From assembly GCA_013696535.1 (NCBI GenBank), contig JACCYI010000268.1, forward strand, positions 1 through 16,696: a stretch of DNA of 16,696 bases, read 5' to 3'. The notes under the pieces are model-generated. The model did not search any database. It was not told the origin of the DNA and saw nothing but the letters and a program-made list of their open reading frames with translations. Positions 7,300-13,653 of the stretch are shown here, piece after piece; position 1 is the stretch's first letter, and every line of letters starts with the position of its first letter. A program made the translations under genes and the position numbers. The DNA comes from Solirubrobacterales bacterium. Its GTDB lineage: Bacteria; Actinomycetota; Thermoleophilia; Solirubrobacterales; Solirubrobacteraceae.

Positions 7300-7320
7300 A
7301 TTCATAGCGCGGGGTAGCCT
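7300..7320. promoter_or_regulatory. Overlapping divergent promoters of the RpiB-like and proline dehydrogenase genes
   Basis: The start codons are only 32 bp apart. On the plus strand TAGCCT (7315-7320), a TANNNT box, ends 6 nt before the ATG at 7327, the spacing expected if transcription starts at the A of ATG. On the minus strand the less perfect TATGAAT (7306-7300) ends 5 nt before the ATG at 7294. Neither gene has a ribosome binding site in this space. Two independent polymerase complexes would have trouble binding at once. Confidence 0.4.
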
Positions 7321-7326
7321 TGCCGC

Positions 7327-8727
7327 ATGGACGAACGCGCACTCGAGCAGGAGATCTTCACCGTCGGGTCGCGGCTCGCCGCCTCGCTGCCGTCGCAAGC
7401 CCGGCATCCGCTCAAGGCACTCGACACCAAGGCGATGGATCTCGCCTCCGCTGACGCGGAGCTCAAGGCCGCGCTGTTCCGCTTCGTCGACGTCGTGCCG
7501 GCCTGCCGTTCACTGGACGATCTGGCGCGCCACCTGACCGGCTTCCTCGGCGAGCTCGACGATGTCCCGCCGCCCGTCTCGGCCGCACTGAAGATGGGCA
7601 ACAGCCGCGCTGGGCGACGGGCGCTCGGCATGGCCTCGGCGACCGGGGTCAAGCACATGGCGCATCGCTTCATCATCGGCGAGAGCCCCGAGGCCGCCCT
7701 CGGGGTGCTGCGTGGCCTCTGGAAGGACGGCGTGGCGAGCTCGGTCGACCTGCTCGGCGAAGCCACGGTCACCCAGGCGGAAGCCGACCGCTACGCCCAA
7801 CGCTGCGCCCAGGCGCTCGACATCCTCCCGCGCGCGGCGTCCGATTGGCCGGAGCGACCACAGCTTCAATCCGATCCCCAGGGCCCACTGGCACGAGCCA
7901 ATCTCTCCGTGAAGGTCTCCGCGCTCACGCCGCTGCTGCGCGCCGAGGCCCCCGAGCGCGGCAAGCGCGACGCCGCCGGGCGCCTGCGCGAGCTGCTGCG
8001 CCACGCCCATCGCGTGAGCGCCCACCTGCACATCGACATGGAGTCGATGGACTCACGCGACGCGGTGCTCGAGCTGGTCCTCGAGCTCCTGTCAGAGCCC
8101 GAGTTCCGCGATGGCCCGTCGGCCGGGATGGTCCTGCAGGCCTACCTGCGCGACTCGCCGCAGTCGCTCGACACCATCCTCCGATGGCGCAGCGCGGGGC
8201 CGGGAGCCGAGCGTGAGCATCCGCTCACGGTGCGGCTCGTCAAGGGGGCCTACTGGGATCACGAGGTCGTGGACGCCCAGCAGCACGGCTGGAGCGTGCC
8301 CGTATTCGAGGTCAAGGCCGATTGTGATCGCAACTTCGAGGGGCTCACCCGGCGACTGGTGGACGCACAGCGCGAGGGTGGGGTGCGGGTCGCGATCGCG
8401 TCCCACAACCTGCGCTCGGTGTCCCATGCTCTTGCCTACAACCGCCTGGCGGGCGGCCAGGACACGGACATCGAGCTGCAGATCCTCCGCGGCCTCGGCG
8501 ATCCGCTTCAGGAAGCGCTGGCCGCCCACGGGATGCGGGTGCGCGCATACTGCCCAGTGGGAGACCTGGTGGCCGGGATGGCGTACCTGGTGCGGCGTCT
8601 GCTCGAGAACACGAGCAACGACTCGTTCCTCCAGGAGCAGGCGCGCGGAGCGGCGGTCGAGAAGCTGCTGGCTCCGCCCGGGCAGGAACCCGCCGCGCCG
8701 CTCGGTGAGCCGGCCGCCGCCCTCTGA
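7327..8727 (+). CDS. Proline dehydrogenase, PutA-like, FAD-dependent
   Basis: The enzyme oxidises L-proline to pyrroline-5-carboxylate and passes electrons through FAD to the quinone pool. The 466-residue protein resembles the proline dehydrogenase half of bifunctional PutA rather than the short (about 300-residue) monofunctional type. It has an alpha-helical N-terminal arm (1-130), then the barrel: SVDLLGEATVTQAEADRY (139-156), SVKVSAL (194-200) with the conserved lysine, LHIDMES, RLVKGAYWD (303-311), ASHN, and YLVRRLLENTSNDSFL (420-435), whose R423, R424 and E427 match the substrate-carboxylate site. No PutA-type ribbon-helix-helix DNA-binding domain is present. The ATG at 7327 has TAGCCT 6 nt upstream and no Shine-Dalgarno. 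The stop overlaps the next start as TGATG. Confidence 0.93.
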   Translation: MDERALEQEIFTVGSRLAASLPSQARHPLKALDTKAMDLASADAELKAALFRFVDVVPACRSLDDLARHLTGFLGELDDVPPPVSAALKMGNSRAGRRALGMASATGVKHMAHRFIIGESPEAALGVLRGLWKDGVASSVDLLGEATVTQAEADRYAQRCAQALDILPRAASDWPERPQLQSDPQGPLARANLSVKVSALTPLLRAEAPERGKRDAAGRLRELLRHAHRVSAHLHIDMESMDSRDAVLELVLELLSEPEFRDGPSAGMVLQAYLRDSPQSLDTILRWRSAGPGAEREHPLTVRLVKGAYWDHEVVDAQQHGWSVPVFEVKADCDRNFEGLTRRLVDAQREGGVRVAIASHNLRSVSHALAYNRLAGGQDTDIELQILRGLGDPLQEALAAHGMRVRAYCPVGDLVAGMAYLVRRLLENTSNDSFLQEQARGAAVEKLLAPPGQEPAAPLGEPAAAL

Positions 8728-10289
8728 TGCTCGAGCCGTTTCACAACGAGCCGGTGCTCGAGCTCCGCCGCGCGCCCGTGCGCGCCGCGCTCGACGACGA
8801 GCTGGCGGCAGTGGACTCGACGCTCCCCCTCTCCGTGCCCGTTCGAGTCGGCGAAGGCTCGCGCGCGGATGACGCACTGGTGTCGACTGATCCGGGTGCG
8901 CCCGAGCGGGTCGTGGCACGGTCTGCGGTCGCCACCCCGGCCGACGTCGACGCGGCGCTCGAGGCCGCCCGTGACGCGGCGCCGGGCTGGCGGGATCGGC
9001 CGGTCTCCGAGCGCGCCGCGATCCTCCTGCGTGCTGCGGCGATCCTGCGACGGGACCGTCTGAGGATCGCCGCGCTCGCCGTCCGCGAGACCGCCAAGCC
9101 GTGGCTCGAAGCCGACGCGGATGTGTGCGAGGCAATCGACTTCCTCGAGTACTACGCCCGTGGCGCGATCGCGCTGGACGACGGCTCGGAGCTGCTGCAG
9201 ATGCCCGGGGAGCGCAACGAACTGCGCTGGGCCGGGCGCGGGATCGTCGCTGTGATCTCGCCGTGGAACTTCCCCGTGGCCATTCCATGCGGAATGGTGG
9301 CCGCCGGTCTGGCCACGGGCAATTCGGTGATCCTCAAACCCGCCGAACAGGCCCCGGGGTGCGCGAGCGTGCTCGTCGACGCCCTTCGTGACGCCGGCGT
9401 ACCCCCCGGCGTCCTCGGCTTCCTGCCCGGTGAAGGCGACGTAGGCGCGGCGCTGGTGGCCGATCCCCGGGTCCACACCATCGCCTTCACCGGGTCTGGC
9501 GCCGTCGGGCTCGAGATCCTGCGCGCCGCGGCCGAGGTACGCGACGGCCAGAAGCACCTCAAGCGGGTGATCGCCGAGATGGGCGGCAAGAACTCGGTGA
9601 TCGTCGACGCCGACGCAGACCTCGACGAGGTGGTTCCAGCCCTCGTGAAGTCGGCGTTCGGCTACGCCGGGCAGAAGTGCTCGGCTGCGGCTCGCGTGCT
9701 GGTGCACGAGGCGGTGCACGACGGCCTGGTCGAGCGGTTGGCGGGCGCGGTGGAGGTTCTGCAGGTCGGCCAGGCGTCAGACCTCGGTTCAGACGTCCCG
9801 CCGGTCATCGAGCGCGAAGCCCAGGAGCGAGTCGAGCGATACGTCGCCGAAGCCGAGCGATCGGGACGGATCGCCGCCCGCGCGGCGGGCGTCCCCGAGA
9901 ACGGCTGGTTCGCCACCCCGAGCGTCGCGATCGATCTGCCGCCCGACTCCGCGGTCCTCGCGGAGGAGGTCTTCGGGCCGCTGCTGGCGATCGAGCGCGT
10001 CGCCTCCATGCAGGCGGCGTGCGACCGCGTCGACGCCTCCCCGTACGGGCTCACCGGCGGGCTCTTCTCGCGCAACCCCGACACGGTGGACTACGTCGTC
10101 GGGCGCTCTCCGGTCGGGAACCTGTACGTCAACCGCGAGATCACCGGGGCGATGGTCGGACGCCAGCCCTTCGGCGGCAACCGCCTGTCGGGGACGGGTA
10201 CCAAGGCGGGCGGTCCGGGCTACCTCATGCAGTTCGTCGAGCCGCGGGTGGTGACCGAGAACACCCTCCGTCACGGCCTCGTGGTGTGA
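8727..10289 (+). CDS. L-glutamate gamma-semialdehyde dehydrogenase (1-pyrroline-5-carboxylate dehydrogenase)
   Basis: The enzyme performs the second step of proline breakdown, NAD(P)-dependent oxidation of glutamate semialdehyde to glutamate. The 520-residue aldehyde dehydrogenase begins with the arm seen in RocA/PutA-type enzymes (PFHNEPVLELRR). It has SPWNFP (178-183) with the oxyanion Asn 181, the cofactor region ILKPAEQAP (202-210) and FTGSGAVG (254-261), the general base E284 in AEMGGKN, and the nucleophile C318 in GYAGQKCSAAAR. PFGGNRLSGTGTKAGGPGYL near the end is the family's C-terminal block. The GQKCSA form of the cysteine motif and the N-terminal arm favour this enzyme over other aldehyde dehydrogenases. 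The ATG overlaps the proline dehydrogenase stop by one base, so the two are translationally coupled and probably interact for intermediate transfer. Confidence 0.94.
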   Translation: MLEPFHNEPVLELRRAPVRAALDDELAAVDSTLPLSVPVRVGEGSRADDALVSTDPGAPERVVARSAVATPADVDAALEAARDAAPGWRDRPVSERAAILLRAAAILRRDRLRIAALAVRETAKPWLEADADVCEAIDFLEYYARGAIALDDGSELLQMPGERNELRWAGRGIVAVISPWNFPVAIPCGMVAAGLATGNSVILKPAEQAPGCASVLVDALRDAGVPPGVLGFLPGEGDVGAALVADPRVHTIAFTGSGAVGLEILRAAAEVRDGQKHLKRVIAEMGGKNSVIVDADADLDEVVPALVKSAFGYAGQKCSAAARVLVHEAVHDGLVERLAGAVEVLQVGQASDLGSDVPPVIEREAQERVERYVAEAERSGRIAARAAGVPENGWFATPSVAIDLPPDSAVLAEEVFGPLLAIERVASMQAACDRVDASPYGLTGGLFSRNPDTVDYVVGRSPVGNLYVNREITGAMVGRQPFGGNRLSGTGTKAGGPGYLMQFVEPRVVTENTLRHGLVV

Positions 10290-10290
10290 C

Positions 10291-10947
10291 TCACAGATGT
10301 GCCTGGTCGTTCCAGGTGGTGAGGCTCCAACCGTCGAACACCATGCTGTCCATCGTGCGGCGCCGTCGCTCGAAGATCGAGATCCCCGTGTTGGCGTGCC
10401 CCGCGTTGTAGAGCGGCTTGAAGTGCTCAGGGCCGAAGTCCTCGCCGAACAGCACCGCTCCAAGGAAGAAGTGCAGGAAGCCGAAGTGGCTGACCGTGAC
10501 GAAGTGCTGCGCGCTCGCGCGCTCGGTGAGGCGCTCCTGGACGGCGTGGACGCGCGTCACGATGTCGTCGAACGATTCGGCGCCGGGCTCGGCGAAGTCC
10601 GTCGGATGGTCGGGCATCCAGTTCAAGTTGCCCGTGTCGCCGAAGTGCGGCGAGGCGGCTTCGAAGGCGTCTGACTGCTGGACCTCGCGCAGGTCCGCGT
10701 CCACCTCGACGGGAAGATCGAGGACTTCGGCGATGCCCGCGGCCGTCTCGCGCGCCCGGCGCATGTCCGAGCAGACGATGAGGTCGAGCTCCATCCCCTT
10801 CAGACGCCGGCCGACACCACGGGCTTGCTCCCAGCCGCGGTCAGACAGGCGATCGGAGTCCGCCGGGCGTCTGACGCCCGCCTTGTCTGAGGCGTTGGCC
10901 ACCGACTCTCCGTGACGGGTGAAGTAGAGGACGGCGTCGTCGCTCAT
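10291..10947 (-). CDS. Histidine phosphatase (phosphoglycerate-mutase-like) superfamily protein
   Basis: This 218-residue protein carries the branch-1 histidine phosphatase site: TRHGES with R11 and the phospho-accepting H12, the DMRRARETA helix (61-69) with the conserved arginine, E88 as likely proton donor, and SHFGFLHF with H154. The substrate is not evident. The region 93-125, with several Asp/His and aromatic residues (HFGDTGNLNWMPDHPTDF), may form a substrate cap. The ATG at 10947 overlaps the pdxT stop as ATGA, so it is translationally coupled to PLP synthase. A role on a phosphorylated vitamin B6 compound is possible but not shown. It converges with the dehydrogenase gene, the two stop codons being one base apart. 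Confidence 0.88.
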   Translation of the reverse strand: MSDDAVLYFTRHGESVANASDKAGVRRPADSDRLSDRGWEQARGVGRRLKGMELDLIVCSDMRRARETAAGIAEVLDLPVEVDADLREVQQSDAFEAASPHFGDTGNLNWMPDHPTDFAEPGAESFDDIVTRVHAVQERLTERASAQHFVTVSHFGFLHFFLGAVLFGEDFGPEHFKPLYNAGHANTGISIFERRRRTMDSMVFDGWSLTTWNDQAHL

Positions 10948-11492
10948 GAGACGCCGCTCAGGAAGAGCTCATGCACCCGGGTCTCCCCCGCGATCTCCGG
11001 GTGAAACGAGATCACGAGGAGCTTGCCCTGACGGGCGGCCACCGGGTGGCCGTCGACGGCCGCCAGGATCTCGACGTCGTCGCCGTGTGACTCGATCCAG
11101 GGCGCGCGGATGAACACGGCGGTCACCCGCCCTTCGATCCCGGGGATCTCGAGATCCTCCTCGAAGGAGTGCAGCTGCCGGCCGAAGGCGTTACGACGGC
11201 AGGTGTAGTCGGCGAGCCCGAGATGCTCGCGGTCGAGCATGATCATTCCCGCGCAGGTACCGAGCACGGGGGTGCCGGCGCGCACGAGTTCGCGGAGCGG
11301 GTCGGCGAGACCCTCTCGCTCGATCCCGAGGGTCATGGTGGTCGACTCGCCGCCCGGCATCACGAGCCCGTCGAGTGCTTCCAGGTCGCCGGGCACCCGC
11401 ACCTCGCGCACCCTCGCGCCGAGCTCCGTCAGGACACGCGCGTGCGCTTCGAAGTCCCCCTGGAGGGCGAGCACGCCGACCAGGGAACCCAC
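10944..11492 (-). CDS. pdxT: PLP synthase glutaminase subunit PdxT
   Basis: PdxT releases ammonia from glutamine and channels it to PdxS for pyridoxal 5'-phosphate synthesis. The 182-residue class I (triad) glutaminase has VLALQGDFEAH at the N-terminus, PGGEST (46-51), the nucleophile C80 in GTCAGMIML, the RRNAFGRQ signature (99-106), and H164/E166 in FHPEI completing the triad. Length is slightly under the usual 190-200. The start is GTG at 11492, only 3 nt after the pdxS stop, so expression should follow pdxS closely. The stop overlaps the histidine phosphatase start. Confidence 0.96.
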   Translation of the reverse strand: MGSLVGVLALQGDFEAHARVLTELGARVREVRVPGDLEALDGLVMPGGESTTMTLGIEREGLADPLRELVRAGTPVLGTCAGMIMLDREHLGLADYTCRRNAFGRQLHSFEEDLEIPGIEGRVTAVFIRAPWIESHGDDVEILAAVDGHPVAARQGKLLVISFHPEIAGETRVHELFLSGVS

Positions 11493-11495
11493 GGG

Positions 11496-12380
11496 CTACC
11501 AGCCGCGATTGGAGAGGAGCTGGTGCTCGTCGAGCTTGCGCGCCTCGAGCGAGGCCATCGCCGTTCCGAGCCCTTCAGAGGCTCGGGCGACGCGTTCGGG
11601 ATCCTGATAGTGCGTGGTCGCCTCCACGATGGCGCGACCGCGGCCCGCCGGATCCTCGGACTTGAAGATGCCCGAGCCGACGAAGACGCCCTCAGCGCCC
11701 AGCTGCATCATCAGGGCGGCATCCGCCGGCGTGGCGATCCCGCCGGCGCAGAAGAGCACCACGGGCAGCCCACCGGCGTGGCCGACCTCACGGACGAGGT
11801 CCAGCGGGGCTTGGTGCAGCTTGGCCGCGGTGGCCAGCTCGGCCTCGTCCATCACGCTGAGCTGCTTGATCTCCGAGCGGATGCGGCGCATGTGACGGAC
11901 CGCCTCCACGATGTCCCCGGTGCCGGCCTCCCCCTTGGAACGGATCATGGCTGCGCCCTCGCCGATGCGCCGGAGCGCCTCGCCGAGGTTCGTCGCTCCG
12001 CACACAAAGGGGACCTTGTAGGCCCACTTGTCGATGTGGTTGGCCTCGTCGGCCGGAGTGAGGACCTCGGACTCGTCGATGTAGTCGACTTCGAGGGCTT
12101 CGAGCACCTGGGCCTCGGCGAGGTGGCCGATCCGGGCCTTGGCCATCACCGGGATGGTCACCGCCTCCTGGATGCCGCGGATCATCGAGGGATCCGACAT
12201 ACGGGCGACTCCGCCGTCTCGCCGGATGTCCGATGGCACGCGCTCGAGCGCCATGACGGCGACCGCGCCCGCGTCCTCGGCGATCTTGGCTTCTTCGGCG
12301 GTGACGACGTCCATGATCACGCCGCCCTTGAGCATCTCGGCCAGGCCGGCCTTGACACGGAACGTGGCTTGATCGCGCAT
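11496..12380 (-). CDS. pdxS: PLP synthase lyase subunit PdxS
   Basis: PdxS assembles pyridoxal 5'-phosphate from a pentose 5-phosphate, glyceraldehyde 3-phosphate and the ammonia supplied by PdxT. It is one of the most conserved proteins known, and this 294-residue copy follows the family throughout: GGVIMDVV with D24, [12 protein letters not shown]81 in [11 protein letters not shown] (the first Schiff-base lysine), [13 protein letters not shown], and K149 in [12 protein letters not shown] (the second lysine), then [13 protein letters not shown] and the phosphate-binding VGSGIFKS. Ring and dodecamer assembly are expected. The ATG at 12380 has no Shine-Dalgarno, but TACAGT ends 7 nt upstream, suggesting a leaderless transcript. 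A perfect inverted repeat lies just before that box. Confidence 0.98.
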   Translation of the reverse strand: MRDQATFRVKAGLAEMLKGGVIMDVVTAEEAKIAEDAGAVAVMALERVPSDIRRDGGVARMSDPSMIRGIQEAVTIPVMAKARIGHLAEAQVLEALEVDYIDESEVLTPADEANHIDKWAYKVPFVCGATNLGEALRRIGEGAAMIRSKGEAGTGDIVEAVRHMRRIRSEIKQLSVMDEAELATAAKLHQAPLDLVREVGHAGGLPVVLFCAGGIATPADAALMMQLGAEGVFVGSGIFKSEDPAGRGRAIVEATTHYQDPERVARASEGLGTAMASLEARKLDEHQLLSNRGW

Positions 12381-12387
12381 GTATGTG

Positions 12388-12393
12388 ACTGTA
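12388..12393 (-). promoter_or_regulatory. Probable -10 box of pdxS-pdxT
   Basis: Minus-strand TACAGT matches TANNNT and ends 7 nt before the pdxS ATG, placing the transcription start at or beside the start codon. The inverted repeat at 12397-12412 fills the space where the -35 to -10 spacer would be. A TTGGCC lies further upstream (12421-12416), but 22 bp away, longer than usual. Confidence 0.45.
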
Positions 12394-12396
12394 GCT

Positions 12397-12433
12397 GCGG
12401 CACCCGTGCCGCGGAGGCCAATTCCCCCGCGGC
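12397..12433. repeat. Two overlapping inverted repeats upstream of pdxS
   Basis: GCGGCAC (12397-12403) pairs perfectly with GTGCCGC (12406-12412) across 2 nt. The latter arm overlaps GCCGCGG (12408-12414), which can instead pair with CCGCGGC (12427-12433) across a 12-nt loop. The two stems are mutually exclusive. They lie between the gldA stop (12453) and the pdxS -10 box. They could be an operator in the pdxS promoter, a weak end for the gldA transcript, or chance in GC-rich DNA. There is no T-run. Confidence 0.4.
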
Positions 12434-12452
12434 CATTCGTCCTTCCGGCTCG

Positions 12453-13580
12453 CTACGCGGCGACCTCCGGCAGCAGTCGCGAGCGTTCGAGCAGCGCCCG
12501 GCGCTCCTGTCCATACACGTCTGCCGCGAGCATCGCGTCGACCACCATCGCCTCGTCCACTGCGAACGGGAGATTGTGGATCGTCTCGCCCTCGGCGCAC
12601 GCCGCCTCGGCAACTTTGCCGAGATCCACTTCGTCGGGGTCGACACCGAGGTCGCCGAGTGTGACCGGCAGGCCGACCTCGAGGCAGAAGTCGACCAGCT
12701 CCTGGAGAACGGCCGTCGGCCGGCCTTCCAGCACCACCATCGAGATCACACCGAAGGCGACCTTCTCCCCGTGCCAGAACCCGTGCGTCTCATGCAGCAC
12801 GGTGAGGCCGTTGTGGATCGAGTGGGCGGCCGCCAACCCACCGGACTCGAAGCCGAGCCCCGACAGCAGCGTGTTGGCTTCTACGACCCGCTCGACCGCC
12901 CGTGTCACGACCTTGCGCTCGACCGCCTGGCGCGCGGGAACGCCATGCTCGAGCAGGGTGTCATAGCAGAGACGGGCCAAGGTGAGCGCGGCCTGGAGCG
13001 GCGCTCCACCCGCCATCGCCGGCGCACGCGTCGTAGACGAAGCGTCGGCTTCGAACCACGTCGAGAGCCCGTCACCGATGCCCGCGACCAGGAAGCGGAC
13101 CGGAGCCTTCGCGATCACGTCCGTATCGACGAGGACGACGTCGGGGTTGCCGCCCCAGAAGCGGTACTCCAGGAACGCTCCGTCATCGTCGTAGATGACG
13201 GACAGGGCACTGGTCGGGGCGTCGGTGGAGGCGATGGTCGGCACGATGACCAGCGGCAGGTCAGCGGGATGGGCCACCGCCTTGGCGGTGTCGAGTGCCT
13301 TGCCGCCACCGACACCGACGACGACGTCCGCGCCGAAGTCGGACGCGATCGCGGCGACACGGTCGATCTCACCCGGCGAGCACTCGCCGCTGAAATCGAC
13401 GACCCGGGCATCCGCGAGCCCCGTGAAGGCGCTCCCGATCACGTCGCGCACCCCCGGATCGAGCAGGATCAACGGCTTTGCGACCTTGAGCCGTTCGAGC
13501 TCAGATCCGAGCGTCGCGACGGCGCCCCGACCCTGGACGTATCGTCCGGGTGCCGCGAACACGGCAAGATCTGATGGCAT
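12453..13580 (-). CDS. gldA: Glycerol dehydrogenase (iron/zinc-containing alcohol dehydrogenase family)
   Basis: The enzyme is NAD-dependent and interconverts glycerol and dihydroxyacetone. The 375-residue protein follows GldA closely: GVGGGKALDTAKAVA (89-103) for the dinucleotide, PTIASTDAPTSALSVIY (114-130), the metal ligands D170 (AGIGDGLST), H253 (AAAHSIHNGL) and H270 (FWHGEKVAFG). These lie one position before the D171/H254/H271 set of classic glycerol dehydrogenases. PTIASTDAPTSALSV distinguishes it from other iron-type alcohol dehydrogenases. Two ATGs compete. 13580 is 8 nt after GAGGAGG, while 13586 is only 2 nt after it, so 13580 is preferred. It is one of the few genes here with a strong ribosome binding site. 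The RpiR-type regulator gene lies directly upstream. Confidence 0.92.
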   Translation of the reverse strand: MPSDLAVFAAPGRYVQGRGAVATLGSELERLKVAKPLILLDPGVRDVIGSAFTGLADARVVDFSGECSPGEIDRVAAIASDFGADVVVGVGGGKALDTAKAVAHPADLPLVIVPTIASTDAPTSALSVIYDDDGAFLEYRFWGGNPDVVLVDTDVIAKAPVRFLVAGIGDGLSTWFEADASSTTRAPAMAGGAPLQAALTLARLCYDTLLEHGVPARQAVERKVVTRAVERVVEANTLLSGLGFESGGLAAAHSIHNGLTVLHETHGFWHGEKVAFGVISMVVLEGRPTAVLQELVDFCLEVGLPVTLGDLGVDPDEVDLGKVAEAACAEGETIHNLPFAVDEAMVVDAMLAADVYGQERRALLERSRLLPEVAA

Positions 13581-13591
13581 GAGCATCCCCT

Positions 13592-13613
13592 CCTCGGTGG
13601 GTGGCTACCGAGG
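13592..13613. promoter_or_regulatory. Perfect inverted repeat covering part of the gldA ribosome binding site
   Basis: CCTCGGT (13592-13598) and ACCGAGG (13607-13613) form a perfect 7-bp inverted repeat with an 8-nt spacer. On the minus strand the arm nearer the gene ends in GAGG, the first half of the GAGGAGG ribosome binding site. It could be an operator for the RpiR-type protein encoded next door, or an RNA hairpin that limits translation. Neither is shown. Confidence 0.4.
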
Positions 13614-13634
13614 CGGACGCTACACCCCCGACGA

Positions 13635-13651
13635 GGAGAAGCCGTTTCTCC
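13635..13651 (-). terminator. Small hairpin just after the RpiR-type regulator gene
   Basis: GGAGAA (13635-13640) and TTCTCC (13646-13651) form a 6-bp stem with a 5-nt loop, starting two bases after the regulator stop codon. There is no T-run, and the stem is modest. It may slow or end part of the transcription into gldA. Confidence 0.3.
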
Positions 13652-13653
13652 CG

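Noticed and set aside
800..7319. GGGTAGCC seen at 800-807, 6766-6773 and 7312-7319
   Set aside because: An 8-base word seen three times at unrelated positions (a promoter box, a terminator arm and another promoter box) is within chance for GC-rich intergenic DNA.
8092..9719. Two long minus-strand frames (398 and 403 codons) over the proline operon
   Set aside because: Both are antisense to proline dehydrogenase and its partner, whose catalytic motifs are complete. The antisense products are Arg/His/Gly-rich without recognisable domains.
11169..13574. 801-codon open frame on the plus strand, antisense to pdxT, pdxS and gldA
   Set aside because: The minus strand here encodes three well-known enzymes in full. 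The plus frame is His/Arg/Asp-rich low-complexity sequence typical of GC-rich antisense frames, with no family resemblance and no start signals.
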